DNA from: Bradyrhizobium barranii subsp. apii
Lineage (GTDB): Bacteria; Pseudomonadota; Alphaproteobacteria; Rhizobiales; Xanthobacteraceae
DNA: 64,000 nucleotides
Assembly: GCF_011516635.5 (NCBI RefSeq)
Contig: NZ_CP096255.1
Coordinates: forward strand, 1,364,001 to 1,428,000
Reading direction: 5' to 3'
Positions 41,013 to 50,258 of this stretch are shown piece after piece. Below the pieces are notes generated by a model, which did no database searches, was not told where the DNA came from, and saw nothing but the letters and a program-made list of their open reading frames with translations. A program made the position numbers and the translations under genes. Each line of letters starts with the position of its first letter. Position 1 is the stretch's first letter.

Positions 41013-41026
41013 TTGAGCCGGATCAA
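41013..41026. promoter_or_regulatory. FNR/FixK box (anaerobox)
   Basis: TTGAGCCGGATCAA matches the consensus TTGAT-N4-ATCAA at nine of ten positions. It lies about 200 bp upstream of the fixK-like gene and could also serve a gene read rightward. It supports oxygen control of this cluster. Confidence 0.55.
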
Positions 41027-41194
41027 TATGTCACCCGAGCCAAGTTCTCGGGCTCACGCGTGCGCGCGTATCCGATCATACCAAGCTCGTCGTCCAGGTG
41101 GACCTGGCGTAACTGATGAGGGGAGCCGCCAATATGCGCGTTGTCACAGCGGCGGCCGGCCGGTGGCTGGAGAAGGATTATTGGCCAGGTCATC

Positions 41195-41420
41195 CTAAGG
41201 CGGAGAGCCGAAATCGGCCGTGGACGAAGGTGCCGGATCCGCCCATCACCAGCAGGTCGAAGCTTTGGTGCGCCGCGAGCGACAGGAGGGTGCACCCCGC
41301 TGACCGGGATGCCGGGAGTGAAACGACCTTTTGCAGCAAGGCCGACTTTGTATTGCCCCAAATGCTCCGTACAATTTTCCGCCGGAAGCCTGTTGGAGCG
41401 GCGATCGCGACAACGTGACA
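41195..41420 (-). pseudogene. possible universal-stress-protein C-terminus
   Basis: One reverse frame reads LLSLAAHQSFDLLVMGGSGT, similar to the end of UspA domains (ADLLVMGxxG). The preceding sequence HVVAIAAPTGFRRK is unrecognised. UspA-type genes often accompany fixK and hemN clusters. The match is short and may be a remnant. Confidence 0.3.
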
Positions 41421-41494
41421 AAGCGCGTTTGGCTGACGCGCTGGGCGCTGCAGGCGTGCGATCGATCAGGCAGGTCGTGTATACAGCTGCGCTG

Positions 41495-42207
41495 CCGGGT
41501 TCGAGTTTGAATTTATGCTGTTCAAGGAGAACGCAGACACGATAGAAGAGAAGCCCTTTGACAAATGGGTTCCGTTAACGCGTGGTCCATTCGGTTACTC
41601 GATTGCGCGCTCTGTCGCACACCAGGAGCTGTTCGGTGAGATCTTGGTGCTTTGTGACAAGGCCAGAATACCTCTTATCGCGCTGCACTTTGAAACGGGG
41701 CCTGGCGTCATTGAAGCGTCACTTCATTATTGTGTTGCTGGAGGCCGCGGATCGAGCATCGCATTCAAATCGATGATAAAGGCGTGGGCGCAAACGCGGG
41801 GCATGATGGCCACTTTCATGGCCAAGGTTTCTGAGAAATGGCCCGGCCGGTCCGGACATATTCACATCTCAGTTGCGTCCGACGGTGACAATGCGTTCCA
41901 CGACCGCGACAGGTTCCGCAGTATCTCAAAACAGATGAGTCAATTCATTGGCAGACAGCTGAAATACATGAGTGTTTTCTGTGTGCTCGCCGCACCGAAC
42001 TTCAATAGCTACAAGCGGTTGGTGCCCGGCTGCTGGGCTCCAGCCTGTCCAATAGGCGCGGACATGAACCCATATCTCGCGCTCTCGTGCGCGATCGGTT
42101 CAGGCATTCTCGGAATCGAAGAAGATGCTGCATTGCGGGCTTCGATCGTCGGTGATGCAAGCGAGAAAACCTGCCATACTTCCGCTAGACTTCCGCAAAG
42201 CACCTAG
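41495..42207 (+). pseudogene. glutamine-synthetase-like (GlnT/PuuA type) gene, truncated and internally deleted
   Basis: Starting near 41495 the frame gives FEFEFMLFKE, GPFGYSIARSVAHQELFGEI, ALHFETGPGVIEASLHY and PGRSGHIHISV, the catalytic barrel of glutamine-synthetase relatives. After SYKRLVPGCWAP it jumps to GADMNPYLAL, so the segment with the conserved active-site Arg (about 40 residues) is deleted. The N-terminal beta-grasp domain and the C-terminus are missing. Not functional as read. Confidence 0.75.
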
Positions 42208-42887
42208 CGTAAGCTCCATGCTGCTCCAATGGTTCGTGATGTCGGCTTGACCTCGGATCCTTGTCAGGATGCACAGCGCCTTGCAAGCCCGCGGGCCCGA
42301 GCGTATCGGCGATCGGCATCACCAACCGCACGTTTCCGGCTGTTCGATCGGCCATTCTGTTCCAGTTCGTCAGCTCCTCGAAAGCGAACCTTCTTACCCT
42401 TCGAACCTCGGCTCAAGAGGTCGATGCTGCCTATAACCGAACGTCGCGAATCTGGGATGTCCGCTCCGCAAATAGGCTACCGGCGAGAGCTTTATGGTCT
42501 TCAGTTGGATAAGCGGTGCTGGCTCGCCAGGAATTCCAACGGAGTACGCCGGCAGAGAGGGGGACAAAACTCTATTCAAGCAGGCCGTGAGCGCCACCAG
42601 AACAAACCATGCGGAGATGAAAGCGAAGATTGAGCTGACGCGCGCAAGCGGGCCAGCTGCAAAGGTCGCCGGCACAACACGTGCGTCATCGACGCAATGG
42701 TGTAAGTCGGGTCATCATCTGCTCCAACTGTACCGGCAAAGGCTCCGATTTGGAGCTCGAGCGATCCATACGGCAACTTTTCACGGTGACTACTCTGGGA
42801 ACAACGACGTATGGGGCGCGTGCGCTGGACCTCAGACGATTTCAGCGGGAGCAGTCAACCAGTGGGACTCAGCGGGAATAGCTCCGT
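42208..42887. other. 680 bp without a recognisable gene
   Basis: Overlapping frames on both strands, for example MVFSWISGAGSPGIPTEYAG near 42494, match no family I know. Possibly decayed coding sequence. Confidence 0.35.
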
Positions 42888-43853
42888 TCAGCCAGGCTCG
42901 CTCGATTGTCCAGCTTGGAGCATGATGGGCGGTATCGAGGGCGGCTGCTTGGTGATCTTGAGCCGCGTTATGCTGCGCCTGCCGTCGACGCTTACGGGCA
43001 CGTCGCCATCGATCGTGGCCCGGCGCATGACGCGATGCTGATCGCCATAATCGTTGACCGCGTAGTGCAACGTTGCGCAGTTGTCCCATATCGCGACGTC
43101 GCCCTCCGTCCAGTTCCAACGCACGGTGTTCTCGGCTGCAGTGATATGATATTGGAATAAGTCGAACAGTTTCTGACCGTCATATTTGGGAATGTCGACA
43201 AAACGCTGTACCAACGCGCCGAGCAATAGCGTGCGTTCACTGGTCTCGGGGTGGACGCGGACGAGAGGATGCTCGGTCTCAAAGATGGTTCTGGTGAAGA
43301 CATCGTCAAAATGCTTCTTGTCGACTTCGCGGACACGGGCCATTCCGGCGTAATCGAAGAGGTTGCTGTGAACGGCCCAGAGGCCGTCGGCAAGCCGTTG
43401 TAGCGGAGGCGGCAGATCGAGATACGCGGCTGCTGTATTCGACCACAGCGTATCGCCGCCGAACGATGGGATTACAACGGCTCGTAGAACCAGAATCTTC
43501 GGATATGCGTCGGCAAAGGTCCCATCTGCGTGCCATATGTCAGCGCGACCTCCGCCGCGGGTGGAGTCGAGCTCAAGGAGCGACGCAGTTCCGTTGGCAG
43601 CACCGAGCATCGGGTGCGGTACCAGCTTTCCGAACCGAGCTGCAAAGCGCTCCTGCCCAGCATCATCAAGATGGCTCTGGTTACGGAAGAAGATCACCTT
43701 GTGCTCGAGTAACAGACCACTGATCGCAGCGATGATCTGGGTCGGCAAATCGCCCGTGAGCCTCAGATCTTTGATTTCGGCGCCGATGCGCGCTGCCCGT
43801 TTCACAACGTTGCCGCGCGGAATGACATCATCGATCAAAGGTGTTGCACTCAT
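42888..43853 (-). CDS. TauD/TfdA-family Fe(II)/2-oxoglutarate dioxygenase
   Basis: 321 residues. The iron-binding facial triad is H108 and D110 (IWHADGTF) with H263 (NCATLHYAVNDY); the 2-oxoglutarate-binding Arg lies in QHRVMRRATI. Relatives act on taurine, alkyl sulfates, 2,4-D or other small organic acids, so the substrate cannot be named. The frame is intact and it stands alone without an adjacent transporter, which makes a classical tauABCD role unlikely. Confidence 0.9.
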   Translation of the reverse strand: MSATPLIDDVIPRGNVVKRAARIGAEIKDLRLTGDLPTQIIAAISGLLLEHKVIFFRNQSHLDDAGQERFAARFGKLVPHPMLGAANGTASLLELDSTRGGGRADIWHADGTFADAYPKILVLRAVVIPSFGGDTLWSNTAAAYLDLPPPLQRLADGLWAVHSNLFDYAGMARVREVDKKHFDDVFTRTIFETEHPLVRVHPETSERTLLLGALVQRFVDIPKYDGQKLFDLFQYHITAAENTVRWNWTEGDVAIWDNCATLHYAVNDYGDQHRVMRRATIDGDVPVSVDGRRSITRLKITKQPPSIPPIMLQAGQSSEPG

Positions 43854-43985
43854 CGTGACATATCTCCCACGTCTGGTCGTCGCTTCCTCGTCCCAGCCAG
43901 TGAATGATCCACAGCAAGCATTGTGCCAGGCGAAGGGACCGCGCCCCAGGCGGCCATGTACGACACGGACACTAAAGGATTGGAA

Positions 43986-44640
43986 TATTTGGCGCGAGCC
44001 GGCCAGGGACTGAGCTCAGGCGCAACTATGCCGCTTCTAATCGTGGCTCTAGCCGGGCAAGGCGCGGCCGTTGAGCAACTTCGGATGCTCCAAGGCGTGG
44101 ATCTGAGCGCTTCTCGTCCACGCATAGCGCCTTCGCTGGCGGGGCGACGTAAAGGCCGACTACATCGGCGGCTTTGGCCGCAACGTTCGGGTCATTGCTC
44201 TCCCACCAGACTGGCGAGCCGCGAGGTCAATCTTGTGGTTGTGCAGGGGCCGCCAGACATATTGGACATCAACATCGCCCGGCGCCTCGGCCAGCAGAGG
44301 GCGGGTGGTCCAGCGCGCAAACCCTTGCGCGGGGCGCCTTATCCAGCAGCTTGAGAATCCGCTTGTCGGTCGTCTTCGTATAGATCGCAGCTTGCCGGGC
44401 CGCGGCTTGTCTTGCAGCCCTTCAAGACGTTGCTCAGCATAGCGATGCCGCCAAAGGCTGACAATCCGCGGCTAGACCCCAACTTCCTTGGCGATCGACC
44501 GGGGGCCGCGTCCGGCCGCCGCCAACAGAAGTATCCGCGCTCGCTTCAAATCACGCTGCAATGTCACCGGTGAGGGGCAACAGGTTTCAGGCACTTGCGA
44601 TCTTTCCTCGAAAAGCGCACTTCTCTTGCTTCGGGTATTA
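43986..44640 (-). pseudogene. decayed IS630-family transposase
   Basis: Pieces on the reverse strand in several frames resemble IS630 transposases: RARILLLAAAGRGPRSIAKE, PRIVSLWRHRYAEQRLEGLQ and KPRPGK, TTDKRILKLLDK, QYVWRPLHNHKIDLAARQS and AAKAADVVGLYVAPPAKA. Many frame changes and stops; only the N-terminal half and part of the core remain. Confidence 0.65.
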
Positions 44641-45414
44641 TCTCGCTTGAATCACGACTCTCGTTCCACGAAAAGTGGGTGCTAGGGTGAGCAGGGGTTG
44701 ATCGAGGCGGGTGTGGAGAGCCTTTCGTTCGAGCAGCACAAGAAAGCCTGTTCAATCGAGATCGCGCAGAGTCATCGAAGGGGAATACACCTCAGTTGAT
44801 AAGCGGTCCAATCGACATGTGAAAGCGGCAGTCGTGACGCCGTCACGGCGACTTCAACGCCTCGTCGATCCAGTTCCGCGGCATCCTTGTAAGCAGATCA
44901 ACGTCCCCGGGTGTGCCAAGATACTGTGCTCCAACGGTTTCACGGCCGATTGGCCCGGCCGGCTTTGCCGGAGCTTGCGCTCGCCACGCCGGGCCGCGGC
45001 AGAAACGGTTGTCAAGAGTCCAAGCCGCGCCGAGCGTCGAAGCTTCTATGGGTGTACCGCGCAAGGCGGAAGCGCGCTGTTTGGAGCTTGGAGGGCTGCG
45101 AGAAGAAGGGAGGCGGGCCGTTGTCCAAGACGCTGCAAATCTGCTACTGGCGGGGCGAAGAGCGGCATGATGAGGGCGCGCTGCGCGGTTTACGGAATGT
45201 GGAGCGCGTCATGGTCGAGTAGGTTGCAGCTTGGAACAGCAGCGGCGACACGAAGCACGCCGGGTGGAGAATTGTGGACACACGATGCGAGGTTGGCAAA
45301 GTTGGCTGGGATTGAAAAAGAGACGCCGAGAGTAGCGTGACACCATGGTCTGGCCTTATTTGAGGCGGAAGTCGCCGGTCAAAAGTGCAGGTGCTATATT
45401 GGGAAAGGCGGAAT
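44641..45414. other. 770 bp without a supportable gene
   Basis: A reverse frame near 44843-45064 reads GDVDLLTRMPRNWIDEAL and may be a remnant of a longer protein, not identified. Nothing else is clear. Confidence 0.35.
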
Positions 45415-45645
45415 ATGTCGAATGAGCGGAAAAGCATTGTCTGCGCAGGACAGATCTTGGTTGATGGCAGTCCAATGCGCTGCAAGGTCCGCCACCTCAC
45501 GGCATCCTCCGCAATCGTTCAGACGCCTGACGCGCGTTTCATGCCCGCAACCTTTGGGCTGCGCGTTCTAAGCGCGGACGTCGATACGATATGCCAGGTA
45601 GTTTGGCGTGATGCGCGCCGACTTGGCGTGACATTTTTGAGTTAG
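45415..45645 (+). CDS. stand-alone PilZ-like domain protein
   Basis: 76 residues from ATG 45415. The pattern MRCKVRHLTASSAIVQTPD, then CQVVWRDARRLGVTFLS, is that of short rhizobial PilZ-like proteins. The c-di-GMP-binding RxxxR motif is not clearly present, so ligand binding is uncertain. The frame is intact. Confidence 0.65.
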   Translation: MSNERKSIVCAGQILVDGSPMRCKVRHLTASSAIVQTPDARFMPATFGLRVLSADVDTICQVVWRDARRLGVTFLS

Positions 45646-45854
45646 TCGACAACAGTTGCCCAGACGCATCACCGTCCTGAACTCGGACCCTATTGAGTTG
45701 TAGGTTTGCAGGACACTTCGACTTGATTTCGGCCGGTGCCGCCGCATGAGGCGCATCGAATCGCTCCTGAAGAGCAAGCGTCAACCACGGAGTGAAAGAC
45801 CTGAAGACAATTTGAGCTGGACGTGCGGAGCCTTCATCGACCACGCGTCGACGG

Positions 45855-46137
45855 TCACTCTCCTGCGTAACTGTGAGTACTACAGATATCCGCGAGCAGC
45901 GCACCGCTACCGAGCCGATGCCAGTTATGATCTCTCGCTCGGGCAGATGGCCGTGGCGCACCAGCCGTTGGCGGCCATCATCGGTAACCTGCGGCGTGCC
46001 TGCCGAGCCAAGCCGCCACTTCGGCCTCCACGGCCTCCATCAGCAGCGCTCGCGCGCCGTTGCGAAAAACCTCGGTAAGCGGGTCCGCGAAACTTCCTGG
46101 CTGGGAAAATTGAAAACCGTTAGTGTCGGTCACGGCG
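45855..46137 (-). pseudogene. N-terminal remnant of an IS256-family transposase
   Basis: The reverse strand reads TDTNGFQFSQPGSFADPLTE, VFRNGARALLMEAVEAEVAA and, after a frame change, RHGHLPEREIITGIGSVAVR. It covers about the first 90 residues of an IS256 transposase and then stops matching. Confidence 0.7.
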
Positions 46138-46577
46138 TATCTTCCTTCGATAGAAACTGGAGGCTTCGAACACCACCACGATACGCCGCCTTACCTCTTC
46201 ATGCTGTCACCAACTTTCGCCCATAGCCCATCCGGTCGATCCACTTGGATGACCTTATCGAATCATCGATTCAGCAATTGTCCAGAAACCTGTTCAGCCT
46301 CTTCAACGCCTCCGGGATGCGACCTGTCAATAGGTTCCGTCGTATTTGTTTCTGCTGGCGGAGACGCAGGACTTTCGGAAAGGAGTGCGCCTTTTGGAGG
46401 TCAAGGACTTCATTCCAACAAAGGTGTACCTACAAGTTCGTTCTTCGAATTCTTTGTTGATTTCTAATGCCTCTGACAGGCTCACGCCTGTCGATGCCAG
46501 GACCAGAAAACGGAGCTGATTCTCTTCGGCCAGCTCGGCGTGGCAAAGCTTCATGTCGGCTTCCAAGAGGGGAAGTC
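46138..46577. other. gap between IS256 remnant and nopM remnant
   Basis: A reverse frame from ATG 46554 (MKLCHAELAEENQLRFLVLA) of about 75 codons follows the nopM stop closely. It may be the end of the same effector locus or chance; I do not recognise it. Confidence 0.3.
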
Positions 46578-47322
46578 TCACAGTTCTAGGCCACGCTCTG
46601 CGAGCAGCCGGTGCATGACCTCGCCTTTTATCTCGGCTGCGATTTGGTTTCGGACTTGGGCTCCGAGCACCCGCTCGGCATCGACGTCGCCTACCAGACC
46701 ATGTTCGGCCAGTCGCTGATCCAGACGGCTTTGAAACTCTTCGCCCATGGCTTCGACAAGCCGGTCCTGCATCGCTGCATGTTCGTCCGGTGCGATGCGC
46801 CTCAGCACCGTCTCCCAAGGTTGCCAGCGGGTGGCCATATAGTCGGTGAATTGGTTCGCTTCCCGCTCCCGGACCAGGTCCAGCGCCTCCGTCGCATCAT
46901 CCTCGCTTACGCGAGAGACCGCCAGGAAGCGCATGTCAGGGGCGACGTGACTGAGCTCCAGCGGCTCGCGCAGCCGATGTTGATAGGCCAAGTAGACTTC
47001 CACGTCGTCTATGTCTGGGTCGAGGCTGAGGAGCGAGTTGACCCTGTCGCGCGCGATCTCGTCAAGCGCCTCCAAGCGGAACGCAACACGGCCGCGCTGG
47101 ATCAGTTCGCCAAGACGATCGTCATAGACGCCGCGCCTCGACATCAGCGTTGAGGCGCGCGGTCTGCATACCGTTCCAGTGCAAGGTAACTCGATCCTCG
47201 CAGCTCGCGTTGGCCTCGGAAGCCTGTGTAAAAAACTGCTCGCGCAATCTCGGATTGGCCGCCGCCTGCCGCAGATCATCAGCCACTCTCTGCCGAAACT
47301 CGTGATTGCCATAGTTAACGGT
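46578..47322 (-). pseudogene. NopM-type type III effector, NEL ubiquitin ligase domain only
   Basis: The reverse strand encodes the novel E3 ligase (NEL) domain of the IpaH/SspH/NopM class, which ubiquitinates host proteins. The catalytic Cys is in NASCEDRVTLHWNGM (codon at 47200-47202). A frame change near 47140 leads to GVYDDRLGELIQRGRVAFRL, then EVYLAYQHRLREPLELS, MRFLAVSRVSEDDA, RWQPWETVLRRI and LVGDVDAERVLGAQV, ending at 46578. The leucine-rich-repeat half and the start are gone: the gene is cut by IS21-A copy 2, and no LRR sequence lies on the other side. Confidence 0.82.
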
Positions 47323-47495
47323 TGCATGTTTCGCGGGATCGTGAGCACGGATTTCAGGGGATCGTGAGCAGAGATTTCAGACGATCGTGAGCACGGATTT
47401 CGCGGGATCGTGAGCAGCTTTTCAGCAACTCAGCCCGCTTCGGCCGACAACTCAACCGGCTTAGGAACTGCCTCGTCAGTGAACGAGGAAGGCCG

Positions 47496-49037
47496 ATGCC
47501 CACCCAGAGATTGTCGATGCGCCGGATCAAAGAGGTTCTCCGCTTAAAACATGTTCAAGGCTTGCCGGAGCGAGCCATCGCGCGCACCTTGGGCATCAGC
47601 AACGGCGCCGTGCACAGCTATCTACGCCGAGCCGGGGCTGCCGGGCTGAAGTGGCCGTTGCCGGCCGGAATGAGCGACGAGGACCTGGAGCTGCTGCTTT
47701 TCCCGGCGCCGAGGCCTGCGTCGCAGAGCCCCCAGCGGGCCGTTCCCGACTGGGGCTATGTCGACAAGGAGCTGCGCCGACGCAACGTGACCCGTCGGCT
47801 GCTGTGGGACGAGTATCGCGCCACCCATCCCGATGGCTTCGGCTACACCTGGTTCTGCACGACGTACGAGGCCTGGAAGGGGCGAGCCCGGCCTTCGATG
47901 CGGCAGACGCATCTGGGCGGCGAGAAGGTTTTCGTGGATTTCGCCGGCGACACCATCGACGTCATCGATCCCTCAAACGGGGAAGTGCAGTCGATGAAGC
48001 TGTTCGTCGCGGCGATGGGCGCCTCCAACTATACCTATGCCGAGGCCTGTCCAAGCGAGGGGCTCGCCGACTGGATCCGGGTCCACATCAATCTTTTCGC
48101 CTTCCTCGGCGGCGTGCCGACATTCGTAGTCTGCGACAATCTCAAGGCCGCCGTCACCAATCCCGACCGCCACGATCCCGGCCTCAACCGAACCTATGCC
48201 GAGATGGCGAGCCATTACGGCACGGCCATTCTCGCAGCCCGGCCGCGGCGCCCAAAAGATAAGGCAAAGGTCGAAGTTGCGGTGCAAGTCGCCCAGCGAT
48301 GGATTCTGGCGCGGCTGCGCAACCAACGCTTCTTTTCGTTGGCGGAGCTGAACGCAGCCATCAAAACACTCGTCGTCGAACTCAATGCAAGGCAGATGCG
48401 CGACTTTGGCGCCAGTCGCGCCGAACTGTTCGCCGAGCTCGACAAGCCCAAGCTTACAAAGCTGCCGGACCAGGCTTACGCTTTCGCACGCTGGAAGCGA
48501 TGCCGGATCGGCCCCGACTATCATATCGAGATCGATGGACACTGGTATTCCGCGCCGTATCGGCTCATCCGTGAGCTTGTCGACGCACGCATCGATGACA
48601 GAACGGTCGAGATCTTCCACAACGGCCGCAGGATCGCCAGCCACGCCCGCGCGCCCAACCGGCGGGGCCACACCACCATCGCCGACCATATGCCCAGCGC
48701 CCATCGGCGCTACGGTCAATGGACGCCCGCCGGAGTGATCGTCGCCGGCGAGCGGATCGGTCCGTCGACCGCCGCCTTCTTCCAGGCCGTGATCGCGGCC
48801 CGGCCGCATCCCGAGCAAGGCTTTCGCACCTGCCTCGGCATTCTGTCACTGGTCAAAAGCTACAGCGCGGAGCGCGTCGAAGCGGCCTGCCGGCGCGGCA
48901 TTCTGATCAAGGCGCGATCCGTCGCCTCGATCCGCTCCATCCTCCAGAACGGTCTGGATCGTACCTTTCTCGACGAGCCCTCCGAACACCAACCCCTGCG
49001 CCACGGCAACATCCGCGGCCGCGATTATTTTCACTGA
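47496..49037 (+). CDS. istA: IS21 transposase IstA, copy 2
   Basis: 513 residues, identical to copy 1 (23552-25093) except Lys for Asn at the position in AGLKWPLPAG. The DDE residues and helix-turn-helix are intact. Confidence 0.95.
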   Translation: MPTQRLSMRRIKEVLRLKHVQGLPERAIARTLGISNGAVHSYLRRAGAAGLKWPLPAGMSDEDLELLLFPAPRPASQSPQRAVPDWGYVDKELRRRNVTRRLLWDEYRATHPDGFGYTWFCTTYEAWKGRARPSMRQTHLGGEKVFVDFAGDTIDVIDPSNGEVQSMKLFVAAMGASNYTYAEACPSEGLADWIRVHINLFAFLGGVPTFVVCDNLKAAVTNPDRHDPGLNRTYAEMASHYGTAILAARPRRPKDKAKVEVAVQVAQRWILARLRNQRFFSLAELNAAIKTLVVELNARQMRDFGASRAELFAELDKPKLTKLPDQAYAFARWKRCRIGPDYHIEIDGHWYSAPYRLIRELVDARIDDRTVEIFHNGRRIASHARAPNRRGHTTIADHMPSAHRRYGQWTPAGVIVAGERIGPSTAAFFQAVIAARPHPEQGFRTCLGILSLVKSYSAERVEAACRRGILIKARSVASIRSILQNGLDRTFLDEPSEHQPLRHGNIRGRDYFH

Positions 49038-49053
49038 AGCCAAGGAGACCTGT

Positions 49054-49815
49054 ATGCTCAACCATCCCACCCACGAACGCCTGATCGAGCTCGGCTTGAG
49101 CGGCATGGCCAAGGCCTTCGAGGAGCAGCGACGATCGCCTGATCTCGAAGCCTTGCCGTTCGAAGATCGCATCGGCCTGCTGGTCGACCGGGAAGCGGCG
49201 GAACGCGACACCAGGCGGCTCACCACGCGCCTCAAGCTGGCCTCGCTCCGCCAGAATGCCTGCGTGGAGGACGTCGATTTGCGCACGCCGCGGGGTATCG
49301 ACCGGGCCGTCTTCGCCAAGCTCGCCAGCGGCGACTGGATCGATCGCCACGAGAATTTGCTCATAACCGGGGCGACCGGATTGGGCAAAAGTTGGTTAGC
49401 CTGTGCCCTCGGCCACAAGGCCTGCCGAGATAATCGCTCGGTCCTCTATCACCGCGTCCCAAGATTGTTCGAAGCGTTGGGGCTCGCGCGGGGCGATGGA
49501 CGTTATGCCCGCTTGCTCAAAACCCTTGGCCGCGCCCAGGTTCTGATTTTGGATGATTGGGGATTGTCGGTGCTCACCGCTGCCGAGCGGCGCGATCTAC
49601 TGGAAATCCTTGACGATCGCCATGGCCGCTCCTCCACCATCGTAACCAGCCAACTCCCTGTGGACACATGGCACGAAGTTATCGGAGATCCCACGCTAGG
49701 CGACGCGATTCTGGATCGCCTCGTCCACAACGCTCACCGCCTCCAGCTTGCTGGCGAAAGCATGCGAAAACGCAACGCCAAAACCATCACCCTTGACGAG
49801 CAGCCAGAACGCTGA
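49054..49815 (+). CDS. istB: IS21 helper ATPase IstB, copy 2
   Basis: 253 residues, identical in sequence to copy 1 (25110-25871). Walker A GATGLGKSWLA and Walker B VLILDDWG are intact, so each copy could supply both transposition proteins. Confidence 0.95.
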   Translation: MLNHPTHERLIELGLSGMAKAFEEQRRSPDLEALPFEDRIGLLVDREAAERDTRRLTTRLKLASLRQNACVEDVDLRTPRGIDRAVFAKLASGDWIDRHENLLITGATGLGKSWLACALGHKACRDNRSVLYHRVPRLFEALGLARGDGRYARLLKTLGRAQVLILDDWGLSVLTAAERRDLLEILDDRHGRSSTIVTSQLPVDTWHEVIGDPTLGDAILDRLVHNAHRLQLAGESMRKRNAKTITLDEQPER

Positions 49816-49914
49816 CCCTATCACCGCCTCGGCCGGAGCGAGGCTGCTCACGATCGTCTGAATTCGGCGCTCATGATCGCGCGAAATCGCTGCTCACGAT
49901 CACTGAAATATGCA

Positions 49915-50152
49915 AACTTTCTTGAGGCGACCGCGCCAGCGGATTGCACTGGCCGCGCTGACACCAAAGCGCTCAGCAGCCTGTCGACAGGACATGCCAC
50001 CGTCAATCGCGGCTACCACCCTTTGGCGAAGATCAACCGAAAGCGCCCTGGCCATACATGCTGGCCTCCCTCGCCAGCATGCAGCTTGAATCTGACTCGC
50101 GCCGTTTTGGGAATCCCCACCCGATTCTTTCCGGTCGGAAAATGCTCTATCT
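49915..50152 (-). mobile_element. end of an IS630-family element with transposase N-terminus
   Basis: ATG 50055 on the reverse strand gives MARALSVDLRQRVVAAIDGG and MSCRQAAERFGVSAASAIRW, the IS630 helix-turn-helix region, before the frame hits IS21-A at 49914. The outer end AAAATGCTCTA near 50145-50152 resembles the tip of the IS630 element at 33726. Confidence 0.75.
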
Positions 50153-50258
50153 GTTGTCCGGAATCGATTGGCGCGACCCGCAAGAAGCACAGCGTCCGAC
50201 ACGGGTCGGATAGCTGTTTTTGGTTTGAATCTGCGGCTTGATCTGATTCAATGGCTTC

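Larger units (their letters stand above)
47323..49914 (+). mobile_element. IS21-family element, type A, copy 2
   Basis: Direct repeat of 23379-25970, offset exactly 23944 bp, with one noticed base difference. Unlike copy 1, its flanks (TTAACGGT at the left, AACTTTCTTG at the right) do not form a target duplication. The left flank is nopM and the right flank is IS630, so the junctions were probably produced by recombination or deletion after insertion. Confidence 0.93.
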
